Shown piece by piece: positions 26,364-36,134 of a DNA stretch of 43,525 nucleotides (position 1 is its first letter; every line of letters begins with the position of its first letter). Source of the DNA: an uncultured Azospirillum sp. (GTDB lineage: Bacteria > Pseudomonadota > Alphaproteobacteria > RF32 > CAG-239); NCBI GenBank assembly GCA_947301965.1, contig CAMYUM010000014.1, positions 1 through 43,525 of the forward strand, read 5' to 3'. The notes below the pieces were generated by a model. That model worked only from the letters and a program-made list of their open reading frames with translations, was not told the DNA's origin and did not search any database. Both the position numbers and the translations under genes were made by a program.

Positions 26364-27444
26364 CAATATTATCAAAATGATGAAAATTAAAAGCATTTCC
26401 GGTAATCAGGCCGAAATTGCAAAAGTTTTCAAATGGATAAAAAAACATTATGTAACTGATGGTGTTTACGTAAAAGAATGGATTTTTGATAATGCTTCTC
26501 CGGTGATGTTGCTTGCTAATTGCAAAGAATGTGATTTTGACGTAGCGGCAATCGGACATATTGATGTCGTGCCGGCAAAAGAAAACCTGTTTCAGCCGAA
26601 AATAAAAGACAACAGATTATACGGGCGCGGCGGCTTTGACATGAAAGCTCCGTTGGCAGTCTGCTTGGATACTTTGCTTTATACTCTGGGAAAAAACATA
26701 CGTTACGGTGTATTAATTACATCAGATGAAGAAACAACATCTAACGGAATGAGGGCTTTGCAAAAAACCGGAGCAATTAAAGCCAGAATGGTATTTGATA
26801 CCGATATAAGCAACGATGTCGGAGAGCTGGTTGCAAAATATAAACATCCGGTTAGTGTTGAGTTGAACGCAAAAGGTAAAAGCGCCCACAGTTCCCGTCC
26901 TTGGGAAGGAATCAATGCCGTCAATGCAATTGTTGATGCTATAAAAATGCTCGAAAAATATTTTCCTCAGTACCAACTCGGCGGAGAACCAAAATCAACC
27001 TGGATTGATACCATGTCGGTGACGGCATTTAATTCGCCGACGACTTACAATGTTGTTCCGCAAAATGCGACCGCTCATTTGAACTTCAGACTGACGGAAA
27101 AAACAGATATTAAAAAACTGGAATCAATTTTGAAAGATGTCTGCCAAAAATGTAGTTGCTCATATAAGATTTTGTTATCAAGTTCGGGTGTATATATGGA
27201 TACCGACAAACCGGAAATAAGGCAGTATAAGAAGATTGCGGAAAAAATTCTCGGAAGAAAAATACAAATTTCTCATGCCTGCGGAGCAACCGATTCAAGA
27301 ATGTTTGCCGGCAAATCGGTAATAATCATGCACGGAATCAGCGGGGCCAATGCTCATGGTGATAAAGAATATGCTGAAATAAATTCAATTTTAATGTTAT
27401 CAAAAATTCAAAAAGCTTTTATTGACAGTATAATAAAAAAATAA
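26347..27444 (+). CDS. M20 family metallopeptidase (ArgE/DapE-like)
   Basis: 365 aa co-catalytic zinc peptidase or deacylase. Metal ligands are in GHIDVVP (His71, Asp73), GGFDMK (Asp98), SDEET (Glu128 base and Glu129), the FDTD region and a late HGISGANAH histidine. The lid/dimerisation domain follows after GKSAHSS. Members of this group include ArgE, DapE and dipeptidases; I cannot assign the substrate. It overlaps the GNAT gene by 17 nt and is followed by a strong terminator. Confidence 0.87.
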   Translation: MEELISNIIKMMKIKSISGNQAEIAKVFKWIKKHYVTDGVYVKEWIFDNASPVMLLANCKECDFDVAAIGHIDVVPAKENLFQPKIKDNRLYGRGGFDMKAPLAVCLDTLLYTLGKNIRYGVLITSDEETTSNGMRALQKTGAIKARMVFDTDISNDVGELVAKYKHPVSVELNAKGKSAHSSRPWEGINAVNAIVDAIKMLEKYFPQYQLGGEPKSTWIDTMSVTAFNSPTTYNVVPQNATAHLNFRLTEKTDIKKLESILKDVCQKCSCSYKILLSSSGVYMDTDKPEIRQYKKIAEKILGRKIQISHACGATDSRMFAGKSVIIMHGISGANAHGDKEYAEINSILMLSKIQKAFIDSIIKK

Positions 27445-27480
27445 AGAGCCGCCTTATAAAAAGCGGCTCTTTATTTTGTG
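27437..27480. terminator. Bidirectional intrinsic terminator
   Basis: Thirteen-bp stem AATAAAGAGCCGC (27440-27452) / GCGGCTCTTTATT (27463-27475) with a 10-nt loop and T-runs on both strands. It ends the M20 gene (plus) and the autotransporter (minus). Confidence 0.9.
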
Positions 27481-27490
27481 ATATGCCTGA

Positions 27491-30400
27491 CTACCAGGCG
27501 TAGTTAAGACCGGCTCCCAGTGATACGGCATCGTAATCAGAACCAAATGTATAATTACCCCAAGCATACCCTGATAAAGCGTGGGTAATGCCCAGACGAA
27601 GCCCTGCTTCAATACGTCCTAAGGTTTGGTCTTTGTAAGTCTCAATCTCATCCAAACCGGTGATAAGAACGGTATCGTTCTTTGTAAAGGTTTGAATTAC
27701 ACTCGGTTTGATATAAACTTTAGCATCGCCGAATTGCTGCTCAAGTTTAGCTCCGAGTTCGGCCTCCAAATGTTGAATTTCTTCCCAAGTATATTCTTTG
27801 CCGACGTTATCTTTAGCTTCGTCAAAATCAATTTGGGTGTAATATACGCCGATACTGGGATCAAGAGTAAGTGTTCTGGTTAAGGCAATAACATGACCTA
27901 ATTCTAAACTGGCACCAAACTCCGTGCCTTCGGTTTCGAACTTGGCAATATTATCTTTGGTTGCGACTTCTGCCTCCTGAACACCGCCGTAAATGCTGGC
28001 AAATACCCAGTTACGGTTGCGATCGTAGCGATAATACAAACCACCGATATAGCTATCAATATTGATATCAGAACCAATGCTTGAACTATATTTATCGCCT
28101 TTGCCGGTAAGTTCGTATTCACCCTGGCGATATGATGCAAACAATCCCAATGTATTATGAAAATCGCCTTGGAAATCAAGTCCGGCTTCAACACCGCGGA
28201 TTTTTGCTTCCATTTCGACAGGCTTGTCAATGTTGGCGTCATCGCCTTGGGCTAACACCCAGATATTGTTGAGTTTGCGATAATCCCATCCCCAGTCATA
28301 AAGACCGCAACTCGGGCAGAATTCTCTTTGGGCATCGACCTTGGAACGAACATTGTGAACCAGACTGCGGGTCTGTTCAATGCTTGCCTCGTGTAAACCG
28401 ATGGCGGCAATAACCTCAGGGGTAATGTCCGGCTTGGGGGTGGGAGGTGTCGGTTCCGGATCGGGATCAGGATCAGGATCCGGGTCAGGATCAGGATCGG
28501 GATCAGGATCGGGGGTAGCATCTAAATTCAGATACCAAGTGGTTCCGGTGGTTTCTCCTTTAGAGTTAATTCCCTCTTTCCATAAATAAGGACTGCCGAC
28601 AATACGGGCAATAGTAAAGCTTGATTCAGTAGAAGAATCGTCATTAGGTGCAAACAAGAACGGAACTACGGCATCCGTATAATCATCTAACTGATCAGCA
28701 TTAAGAGAATTAACAATTACCTGATATTCGCCGTAAATATCCTGAGCAATGTGAAATTCACCGACATTAACCGTGTTGGCAGATTTATCAACCTCAACAT
28801 CGAGTGTTATGAGCGGATTGTCAAGACCGGCTCCCGGGGTTACGATTGTGCCGCTTGAACGGCTAACCATGTTGTCGGCATAAACTTTTGACGTTTTGCC
28901 AAGGTGAATTTGAGAGTTTTGCGACAGGTCCAGATTATGAACATGATTAACATTGTTATAAAATCTGACTTCTCCGGTACCATCGCCAAAAACATTGAGG
29001 TTATAGCTGGTGCCGTCAATTGCATCATCAAATTGAATGTTGCCGTTTGACTGCGGGTGAAGATTTAGATCCGCATAGTACGTTGTTTCGTCTCCGGCGT
29101 TCGTGTAAATCATCGGTGTATCCATAAAGATGGCATTGCTCTCACCGTTGGCGGTATTACCGGTGAAATATGTGGTATATCCATCTTTGGCCTCAATGCT
29201 AACATTGCCGGTGCTGTAAATGGCACCACCATATGCGTTTGACGAACTTGAGGTAACCGAGTTGTCCAAGAAAGATGTATTAATCAGGTTAAGTGTTGCT
29301 TGGGTTTGCAAAGCGCTGATCATATCATCATAGTTTTGTACCGAGTAACCGTCAGCGGTTAAATCCGCCAAAGATGTACCAGTATCATCATTCCAATTGC
29401 TGTTAACTCCGAAAAGATGCGCAATTGCACCACCTGCTGCCTCACGAGTGTTAGAGTGAGCAGAGTTATTGCTAAAAGTGCTGCCGTTGATATTCATAGC
29501 CTGACCATAAATACCATTGTTTTTCCAAACTTCAGTACCATTGTTGGCCTCTTGCCCGCTGGCATAAAGGCTGGCTTCATTATAAATGGCGCCGCCGGCT
29601 ACACCGCGATCACCATATGCGGAGTTGCCGGTAATTTGAGCACTACTGATTGTGCCGATTTTACCATTATAGTTGTTAATGGCACCACCGGTAATACTCG
29701 GATATGAAATAACTTCATTGGTAGTCGGACGAGTGGTGTCGGCAGAACCGGCACCGACACCAGTATCTTCAATAACTCGGTTGCCGATAAGGTTGCCGCT
29801 GATGTTACCGATTTCGCCATAGTGGTTATAGATAGCACCGCCGGCGGCAGGAGAGCCGCGAGCAACGTTGTTGGCTATAATACCGCTAATATCGCCGATT
29901 GTTGCCGAAAATTGTTCGGGAGTAGTGGTCGTGGTGCTTGCTCCATAGGCATATTGCGGTTGATAATAAAAATCAATTATGCCTTGGTTATGAATAAAAC
30001 CGCCTTTACCTTCGGTCGCGCCATCATATGCAATATTGTCAACAATATAATCGGCATTAATATCGCCGACCGTTCCGGAATAGTTATACAAAAAACTGTT
30101 ATTGTTGGCGGCAATTATTGAAGCATTGATGTCGCCGATTTCAACACGATAACCATGCTCACGGTCAAGTTCTGAAGACATTATATTCTGAATGCCGGAA
30201 GTTCCGATAAAGCTACCGCTGATATCTCCGATGGTTGTTTTTTCAACACTCTGATTGTTTTGGTTCAAAATAGAATAAGATGATACGCTTGAGTTTGTGC
30301 CAACCCAGTCGCCATTGAGATTGCCGGTTTGATTGTAGTTTTGGAGAGAGCTGTTAACCGCATCCCAATATGTTTCTGCATTTGAGAGGTTTTCTTCGTT

Positions 30401-30715
30401 ATATAAATACATGTTGGCCGTAAAAACATGTTCGTTGACAAAAGTGTTAAAATCTGCAGTTGTGCCTGTTTCGCCAAACCCGGTATAGCCGCTGGGCAAT
30501 GTATATTTGTAGTATACAGTAGTGTTGGAAACCGGATCAAAGATAGAGCCCTTACCAGGCCAACTATCAATTGCCGTAGCATCGGTAAATTCGCTGCTGG
30601 CCCAAGTAAAATTAGGTGTAGAATCATTAAGCTCATCAATAATACTATCCGCAAAAACCGGTGTACTAATGAGCGTTCCGATTAACAAAATTGCTGCCAA
30701 CCTACTGTTTTTCAT
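27491..30715 (-). CDS. Type V autotransporter (classical)
   Basis: 1074 aa. An N-terminal signal peptide (AAILLIGTLISTPVFA) is followed by a passenger with parallel beta-helix-like repeats. Recurrent motifs are GDISG / GDINA and GGAIYN, for example IGDISGIIANN, IGNISGNLIGN, AAGGAIYNH and AGGAIYNEAS. A run of Asp-Pro (from nine hexanucleotide repeats) ends the passenger. Then comes a CPSC motif and a C-terminal 12-strand beta-barrel, about residues 815-1074, ending SLGAGLNYAW with the terminal aromatic expected by BAM. The passenger reaches the surface and its target is unknown. GGAG is 8 nt before ATG. A possible promoter is TTGACA at 30763-30768 with a weak -10 at 30739-30744. It could be an adhesin. 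Confidence 0.92.
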   Translation of the reverse strand: MKNSRLAAILLIGTLISTPVFADSIIDELNDSTPNFTWASSEFTDATAIDSWPGKGSIFDPVSNTTVYYKYTLPSGYTGFGETGTTADFNTFVNEHVFTANMYLYNEENLSNAETYWDAVNSSLQNYNQTGNLNGDWVGTNSSVSSYSILNQNNQSVEKTTIGDISGSFIGTSGIQNIMSSELDREHGYRVEIGDINASIIAANNNSFLYNYSGTVGDINADYIVDNIAYDGATEGKGGFIHNQGIIDFYYQPQYAYGASTTTTTPEQFSATIGDISGIIANNVARGSPAAGGAIYNHYGEIGNISGNLIGNRVIEDTGVGAGSADTTRPTTNEVISYPSITGGAINNYNGKIGTISSAQITGNSAYGDRGVAGGAIYNEASLYASGQEANNGTEVWKNNGIYGQAMNINGSTFSNNSAHSNTREAAGGAIAHLFGVNSNWNDDTGTSLADLTADGYSVQNYDDMISALQTQATLNLINTSFLDNSVTSSSSNAYGGAIYSTGNVSIEAKDGYTTYFTGNTANGESNAIFMDTPMIYTNAGDETTYYADLNLHPQSNGNIQFDDAIDGTSYNLNVFGDGTGEVRFYNNVNHVHNLDLSQNSQIHLGKTSKVYADNMVSRSSGTIVTPGAGLDNPLITLDVEVDKSANTVNVGEFHIAQDIYGEYQVIVNSLNADQLDDYTDAVVPFLFAPNDDSSTESSFTIARIVGSPYLWKEGINSKGETTGTTWYLNLDATPDPDPDPDPDPDPDPDPDPEPTPPTPKPDITPEVIAAIGLHEASIEQTRSLVHNVRSKVDAQREFCPSCGLYDWGWDYRKLNNIWVLAQGDDANIDKPVEMEAKIRGVEAGLDFQGDFHNTLGLFASYRQGEYELTGKGDKYSSSIGSDINIDSYIGGLYYRYDRNRNWVFASIYGGVQEAEVATKDNIAKFETEGTEFGASLELGHVIALTRTLTLDPSIGVYYTQIDFDEAKDNVGKEYTWEEIQHLEAELGAKLEQQFGDAKVYIKPSVIQTFTKNDTVLITGLDEIETYKDQTLGRIEAGLRLGITHALSGYAWGNYTFGSDYDAVSLGAGLNYAW
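28458..28511. repeat. Hexanucleotide tandem repeat coding for Asp-Pro
   Basis: Nine near-identical 6-bp units on the plus strand (GGATCA and variants GGATCG, GGATCC, GGGTCA). On the minus strand they encode alternating D-P in the autotransporter linker between passenger and barrel. Unit number could vary by slippage without shifting the frame. Confidence 0.9.
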
Positions 30716-30819
30716 AGCTAATTCTCCAAAAAATGACTATTAGTCCTTTATTGCAGAATAGGTGTCAATGGTTAACAAGAGGTTAAATTTCGCGAGTCGT
30801 TAGGGGGCTGTGGATAAAT

Positions 30820-31242
30820 TTAAAACATTTCCAACAAAGCCTTGGCTTCATCGCTTAAACGGTCAATTGACCAAGCTGGCTCCCATACCAGATTGACGGT
30901 GGCAACCCCAACCCCGTCCAAGGCGGCAACGGCAGCAGCGGCCTGCCCCGGCAAAACACCGGCAACCGGACAAGTGGGAGCGGTTAAGGTCATATCAATT
31001 TCAACATCACCGTTATCAAGTTGGCGGATATCATAAACCAGACCTAAATCGTAAATATTAATCATAATTTCGGGGTCGCAAATAGTGCGCAGAGCCTCAA
31101 TTATTTGCTCACGAGAGGCTTTTGCGGCGGAGGGTTTAAGCGGTGCGCCCTCTTTTATGCTATATTCTTCAACGGGCGCCTGCTCGGCAAAAGCTTTAAG
31201 CAATTCGGCTTCATTATCATTAATATTTTGTTCTTCACTCAT
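30820..31242 (-). CDS. sufT: SufT-like (DUF59/MIP18) iron-sulfur assembly factor
   Basis: 140 aa. A disordered, acidic N-terminus is followed by a MIP18/DUF59 domain: ICDPEIMINIYDLGLVYDI, then TLTAPTCPVAGVLPG with the conserved Cys of the TxxxCP motif, and VWEPAWSIDRLSDEAKALL at the end. The family helps mature Fe-S proteins (SufT in bacteria, CIA2 in eukaryotes). It is the last gene of sufB-C-D-S-T, 13 nt after sufS, a common position in alphaproteobacteria. Confidence 0.9.
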   Translation of the reverse strand: MSEEQNINDNEAELLKAFAEQAPVEEYSIKEGAPLKPSAAKASREQIIEALRTICDPEIMINIYDLGLVYDIRQLDNGDVEIDMTLTAPTCPVAGVLPGQAAAAVAALDGVGVATVNLVWEPAWSIDRLSDEAKALLEMF

Positions 31243-31254
31243 AATTCCAACTCA

Positions 31255-32469
31255 TCAAAAAAATGTTTCAGCTTTTTGCAAAGCGGCTACGAACCTGTCA
31301 ATATCCGCATGGTTGGTATAAAGTCCGAAAGAGGCGCGCGCCAATGAAGTATAGCCCATGCGATTGACAATCGGTTGCGCACAATGATGTCCGGTGCGAA
31401 CGGCAACACCTTCCTTGTCCAAAATAAAAGCAACATCTTGGGGGTGAATATTTCCCAAAGCAAAAGAAAAAACACCGCCTTTGTTCGGAGCTGTACCGAT
31501 TATCTTCAAATTGGGAATTTCTTTCAAACGTTCATTGGTATATTTTATTAACTCCTGCTCGTGAGCTTCAATATTTTTCATACCGATTGATTGCAGATAT
31601 TGCAATGCGGCTCCCAGCCCTACCGCTTGAACAATCGCCGGAGTTCCGGCCTCAAAGCGCGCCGGAGGGATAGTGAAAGTTGTTTTTTCATAGGTTACAT
31701 TTTCAATCATATCTCCGCCGAACTGATAAGGAGGCATTTGAGCAAGCAGGTCATATTTTCCATAAAGGCAACCAATGCCGCTCGGACCGTACAGTTTGTG
31801 CCCCGAAAAAGCCAAAAAATCACAACCGATATCTTGCACATCGGTCGGAGTATGGACAATGCTTTGGCAAGCATCAACCAAACACAGAGCCCCGGCAAGA
31901 TGGGCGGCATGAGCAATTTCTTTGATTGGGAATACGGTACCTAAAACATTGGACATTCCGGTAACCGCAACCATTTTTACTTTGGGATTTAAGAGCTTAT
32001 AAAAATTTTCAATATCAAAACCGCCGTCATCTTCTACTTTGAAAAAACGTAAAGTAGCGCCGGTTTTTTCACAAGCATTTTGCCAAGGTACGAGGTTGCC
32101 GTGATGTTCGGCTTCGGAAAGCAAAACTTCATCACCTTCGTGTAAATTGTTCAATCCCCAAGAAGAAGCTACAAGGTTCATACTCTCGGTGGCAGAACGG
32201 GTAAAAACAATTTCATTTTCGCTTTTGGCGTTGATAAAATCTTTAACAATGCGGCGGGCGTTTTCATAAGCCTCTGTCGCCATCTCTGACAAATAATAAC
32301 TTCCGCGGTGCACATTAGCATAAGTTTCGGTGTACATTTTAACAATAGCATCAATTACCACCTGCGGTTTTTGGGCGGAAGCCGCCGTATCTAAAAAGGT
32401 GTTAACATGACCATTAATCGTTAATGACAAGGTCGGAAAATCACGGCGGATTTTTTCTACATCATACAT
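31255..32469 (-). CDS. sufS: Cysteine desulfurase SufS
   Basis: 404-aa PLP enzyme releasing sulfur from cysteine as a persulfide for Fe-S cluster assembly. The PLP lysine is Lys225 in FSGHKLYGP. The persulfide-forming Cys363 is in RTGHHCAQP. Start: ATG 32467-32469 (MYDVEKIRRDFP) rather than the extended frame that begins inside sufD; this ATG overlaps the sufD stop by 8 nt (ATGTATGA). Type II desulfurase, normally working with SufE, which is encoded at 25107-25505. Confidence 0.96.
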   Translation of the reverse strand: MYDVEKIRRDFPTLSLTINGHVNTFLDTAASAQKPQVVIDAIVKMYTETYANVHRGSYYLSEMATEAYENARRIVKDFINAKSENEIVFTRSATESMNLVASSWGLNNLHEGDEVLLSEAEHHGNLVPWQNACEKTGATLRFFKVEDDGGFDIENFYKLLNPKVKMVAVTGMSNVLGTVFPIKEIAHAAHLAGALCLVDACQSIVHTPTDVQDIGCDFLAFSGHKLYGPSGIGCLYGKYDLLAQMPPYQFGGDMIENVTYEKTTFTIPPARFEAGTPAIVQAVGLGAALQYLQSIGMKNIEAHEQELIKYTNERLKEIPNLKIIGTAPNKGGVFSFALGNIHPQDVAFILDKEGVAVRTGHHCAQPIVNRMGYTSLARASFGLYTNHADIDRFVAALQKAETFF

Positions 32470-33793
32470 TTGATAAAATCCATTCTCTAATTTGTTCGTT
32501 ATCAATACGATTGATGACTTCAAGCAAATAAGCATCAATCAACATTTGTTTGGCTTCTTCTTCCGGAATGCCACGGGAGCGCATATAAAACAATTGATCT
32601 TGATCAATTTCACCGCAAGCGGCACCATGAGAACATTTGACATCATCAGCATAAATTTCCAGCTCCGGTTTGACATCAATTTCGGCAGTATCCGAGAGCA
32701 ATAATGCACGGTGCAACTGGTGTCCTTCGGTGGCTTGTGCATCCTTAACAATACTGATTTTGCCCTGAAAAACGCCTTTTGCCTGACCGCCAACAACACC
32801 TTTGACCAATTGGTCAGATATAGTTTGGGGCGATAAGTGAGCAACGTCGGTTGTGGTGTCTATTGTTGCCCAACCGTTCATGATATAAGCGGCATCAACT
32901 TGAGATTTAGCTTGTTCCTGCAACAAATCAATTTTGGTTTCGTTGCGTCCCAAATCTGCACCTTTTTGCAAACAAAAACTTTTATAAAAAGCGTTTTCAC
33001 GAACTCGGGCATAATTAAGAGCAATATGAATTGCCTTGAAGGCCTCATTTTGAAATTTGTAATGGGTTATATTTGCCTGCGGAGAGAGATAAAATTCGTT
33101 TACAATATTATTAAAATAGCAATCCTTGTCATCTCCGATATGATAATAATATTCAATCACACTGATGTTTGCCCCTTTGCCGGCAACAAAAATATTGCGG
33201 ATATTGCTCAACAAATGTTGCTCGGTTTGAGTGTGATAAATGAACATTAACGGCTTTTTTAAGCTGATGCCGGCATCAATTTTGACAAACAGCCCCTCTT
33301 CAAGCATTGCCGTATTGAGAGCAGCAAACGGATAACTTTGCAAATCAATATATTTGCCGAGATAGTTTTGGACCTCGCCTTCAACAACGGCCTGCATCAA
33401 TGTCATAACTTCGACACCGACGGGAAGCGCCGGATATAACGGCATAAATTTGCCGTTGTAAAAATGGATTTGATAGGCATCAAACGGCAAATCTATATAT
33501 AATTTCGGTCGATGCGCACAATGACAATGTGTGCCGCAGGTGCATTCTTCATTCTCATGATGATGTTCGCAACCGCAATCACATTCTTCTTCGGCACAGC
33601 CCTCCAGCTCTTCCAAAAACTTTGACGGAGCATAAACAAAGTCATCACGCTGTAAAACATGCAATTTGGTGTATTTCCACGCTTCGGTTTTGGCCGTGGG
33701 CATAACAAAAGCATTACGACCGCGGGAGCGTATACCCTCAAGCCACGGAATATTTTCACCAAACAGTGCTATGTCTGACAACAATTCTGACAT
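32462..33793 (-). CDS. sufD: Fe-S assembly protein SufD with Cys/His-rich insertion
   Basis: 443-aa scaffold partner of SufB and SufC. The C-terminal beta-helix core is normal, including CSHGAACGEIDQDQLFYMRSRGI with the conserved His. Unusually, residues 66-94 form a Cys/His cluster with eight Cys and six His in 29 positions (C66, C71, C73, C75, H77-79, C84, C86, H89, C90, H91, C92, H94). This replaces the ordinary N-terminal linker. It resembles a small metallothionein or metal-binding loop and is not required by the known SufD fold. ATG abuts sufC (stop and start share base 33793, TAATG). Confidence 0.93.
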   Translation of the reverse strand: MSELLSDIALFGENIPWLEGIRSRGRNAFVMPTAKTEAWKYTKLHVLQRDDFVYAPSKFLEELEGCAEEECDCGCEHHHENEECTCGTHCHCAHRPKLYIDLPFDAYQIHFYNGKFMPLYPALPVGVEVMTLMQAVVEGEVQNYLGKYIDLQSYPFAALNTAMLEEGLFVKIDAGISLKKPLMFIYHTQTEQHLLSNIRNIFVAGKGANISVIEYYYHIGDDKDCYFNNIVNEFYLSPQANITHYKFQNEAFKAIHIALNYARVRENAFYKSFCLQKGADLGRNETKIDLLQEQAKSQVDAAYIMNGWATIDTTTDVAHLSPQTISDQLVKGVVGGQAKGVFQGKISIVKDAQATEGHQLHRALLLSDTAEIDVKPELEIYADDVKCSHGAACGEIDQDQLFYMRSRGIPEEEAKQMLIDAYLLEVINRIDNEQIREWILSNV

Positions 33794-34548
33794 TATTGCT
33801 CCCTCGTATATGCGGCATAGCCGTTTTGTTCAATTTCTTCGGACAGGCTTTGGTCGCCGGATTTAACGATATGACCATCGGCAAAAACATGTACAAAGTC
33901 AGGTTTGATGTAGGTAAGAAGTTTTTGGTAGTGGGTAATAATAAGCAAAGAACGATGCTCATTCCTTAAAGCATTAACACCATTTGAAACTACTTTTATG
34001 GCATCAATATCAAGTCCCGAATCGGCCTCATCCAAAATTGCCAAAGATGGTTTTAGGATTGTCATTTGCAAAGCCTCAAGGCGTTTTTTCTCTCCGCCGG
34101 AAAAACCAACATTAACCGGACGTTTAAGCATTTCATTATCAATACCGAGTTTTTTGGCTTCTTCACGCAGATATTTGATGAATTCCATGGTATCAAGTTC
34201 AGGTTCACCATTATATTGTCTTTGCGCATTAACGGCGTGTTTCAAAAAACTGGTAACCGGAACGCCGGGGATTTCGACCGGATATTGCATAATCAAAAAA
34301 AGACCTTCGCGAGAACGCTCCTCGACCGACATTTTAAGCAGGTCCTTACCCTTAAACCAAATATGTCCCGATGTAACTTCGTAGCCGGGTTTGCCGGTCA
34401 GAACGTAAGATAAAGTTGATTTACCGGCACCGTTCGGTCCCATAATGGCATGAACTTCGCCTTCGTTTATGGTCAGGTTAAAATTTTTAATGATTTCTTT
34501 GCCGGCGACTTGAGCGCACAAGTCTTCAATTTTAAGCAACGTATTCAT
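33793..34548 (-). CDS. sufC: Fe-S assembly ATPase SufC
   Basis: 251-aa ABC-type ATPase of the SufBCD scaffold. Walker A GPNGAGKST lies at residues 37-45, the signature FSGGEKKRLEALQ near 145-158, Walker B LAILDEADSGLD, and the H-loop His in IITHYQ. Normal length. Overlaps sufB at its start (TAATG) and sufD at its stop (TAATG), as expected for a strictly coupled operon. Confidence 0.97.
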   Translation of the reverse strand: MNTLLKIEDLCAQVAGKEIIKNFNLTINEGEVHAIMGPNGAGKSTLSYVLTGKPGYEVTSGHIWFKGKDLLKMSVEERSREGLFLIMQYPVEIPGVPVTSFLKHAVNAQRQYNGEPELDTMEFIKYLREEAKKLGIDNEMLKRPVNVGFSGGEKKRLEALQMTILKPSLAILDEADSGLDIDAIKVVSNGVNALRNEHRSLLIITHYQKLLTYIKPDFVHVFADGHIVKSGDQSLSEEIEQNGYAAYTREQ

Positions 34549-36002
34549 TATCCGACGCTCCCTTCCAAACTGATATTAATTAATTTTGCAGCCTCAATTG
34601 CAAATTCCATCGGCAATTGCTGCATAACCTCTTTGCAAAAACCGCTGACAATAAGACTTACGGCATCTTCTTCCGAAATACCCCGACTGCGGCAATAAAA
34701 CAGCTGTTCATCACTGATTTTTGAGGTTGTGGCTTCGTGTTCCAACCGCGCGGTTTTATTACGGTTTTCGATATAAGGAACCGTGTGAGAACCACAGGTT
34801 GAACCAATAAGTAAACTGTCGCATTGCGAATAATTGCGGGCATTAACAGCGTTTGGCGCAACACGGACCAAACCGCGATAGGTCTGGTTGGAAAATCCGG
34901 CAGATATGCCTTTCGATATTATACGTGATGATGTGTTTTTGCCTAAATGAATCATTTTAGTACCGGTGTCAGCCTGCTGATAATTATTAGTCAACGCTAC
35001 CGAGTAAAACTCGCCGACCGAATTATCTCCCTGCAAAACACAACTCGGATATTTCCAAGTTACGGCCGAGCCGGTTTCAATCTGTGTCCAGGAAATTTTG
35101 GAATTAATACCGCGGCAGGCCGCACGTTTGGTTACAAAGTTATAGACACCGCCTTTGCCGTCTTTGTCGCCGGGATACCAGTTTTGAACGGTTGAATATT
35201 TGACTTCGGCATTGTTTAGGACAACAATTTCGACAATTGCGGCATGAAGCTGATTTTCATCGCGCTGAGGAGCGGTGCAACCTTCCAGATAAGAGACATA
35301 ACTGTCATCATCGGCAACAATTAAAGTGCGCTCAAATTGTCCGGTGTTTTTGGCATTAATTCTAAAATAGGTAGAAAGTTCCATCGGACAACGAACACCT
35401 TTCGGAATATAAACAAAAGAGCCGTCGGTAAACACCGCGGAATTCAGACAGGCAAAAAAGTTATCGGTATAAGGCACGACAGAACCCAAATACTGCTTTA
35501 CTAAGTCGGGATACTCACGAATTGCCTCAGATATTGAGCAGAAAATAACCCCTTTTTCGGCCAGTTTGGCGCGATAAGTGGTGGCAACCGAAACGCTGTC
35601 AAAAACCGCATCAACCGCAACAACACCTGCCAGCATTTCTTGTTCCTTAAGGGGAATACCCAATTTGTCGTAGGTCTTTAAGAGTTCGGGATTAACTTCG
35701 GCAAGACTTTTGGGCGCGGCTTTTTGCTTGGGTGCCGAATAGTAATATAAATCCTGATAGTCAATTTTATCGTATTTTAATTTTGCCCAGGTCGGTTCTT
35801 CCAGAGTCTGCCAGAATTCAAACGCTTTTAAGCGGCGCTCAAGCAACCATTCCGGCTCACCTTTTTTGGCAGAAATAAGGCGAATGATATCAGCAGACAA
35901 CCCTTTGGGAGCAGTATCCGAATCAATGTCGGTGACAAATCCGTATTTGTATTTGTCTCCGCTCTCGTCGATTATTTGTTTTATTTCAGCCTTATCGCCC
36001 AT
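34548..36002 (-). CDS. sufB: Fe-S assembly scaffold SufB
   Basis: 484 aa from ATG 36000-36002 (MGDKAEIKQ), with AGGT 7 nt upstream; the open frame extends another 19 codons but without a ribosome site. SufB is the core subunit of SufBC2D on which clusters are built. The C-terminal motifs include [18 protein letters not shown], with the catalytic Cys corresponding to E. coli Cys405, and [23 protein letters not shown] with the matching Glu. First gene of the sufB-C-D-S-T operon. No iscR/sufR-type regulator precedes it. Confidence 0.97.
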   Translation of the reverse strand: MGDKAEIKQIIDESGDKYKYGFVTDIDSDTAPKGLSADIIRLISAKKGEPEWLLERRLKAFEFWQTLEEPTWAKLKYDKIDYQDLYYYSAPKQKAAPKSLAEVNPELLKTYDKLGIPLKEQEMLAGVVAVDAVFDSVSVATTYRAKLAEKGVIFCSISEAIREYPDLVKQYLGSVVPYTDNFFACLNSAVFTDGSFVYIPKGVRCPMELSTYFRINAKNTGQFERTLIVADDDSYVSYLEGCTAPQRDENQLHAAIVEIVVLNNAEVKYSTVQNWYPGDKDGKGGVYNFVTKRAACRGINSKISWTQIETGSAVTWKYPSCVLQGDNSVGEFYSVALTNNYQQADTGTKMIHLGKNTSSRIISKGISAGFSNQTYRGLVRVAPNAVNARNYSQCDSLLIGSTCGSHTVPYIENRNKTARLEHEATTSKISDEQLFYCRSRGISEEDAVSLIVSGFCKEVMQQLPMEFAIEAAKLINISLEGSVG

Positions 36003-36030
36003 ACTCGTACCTGTTTTATTGTTTGTCCGC

Positions 36031-36059
36031 AATTTACTTTTTTTAAAGTTAAAATGCAA
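36031..36059 (-). promoter_or_regulatory. Candidate promoter of the suf operon
   Basis: On the minus strand TTGCAT (36059-36054), a 17-nt spacer and TAAATT (36036-36031), about 28 nt upstream of the sufB ATG. The hexamers are moderate matches. No recognisable regulator-binding palindrome is visible, so iron/oxidant control cannot be read from sequence. Confidence 0.4.
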
Positions 36060-36134
36060 GTTCTATTTAGGGAATAAATAAAAAATTAAGTTTCTTGAGC
36101 GTATGATAAAATGAGGTAGATGAAAGGTTGAAAA

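Noticed and set aside
28458..28511. CRISPR-like array
   Set aside because: The 6-bp repeat has no spacers and is in coding frame as Asp-Pro.
28380..28589. Plus-strand ORF with a long Gly-Ser repeat
   Set aside because: It is the antisense reading of the Asp-Pro hexanucleotide repeat in the autotransporter gene; no ribosome site or independent support.
36003..36134. IscR, Fur or similar operator before sufB
   Set aside because: No convincing palindrome; only a moderate promoter candidate is visible.
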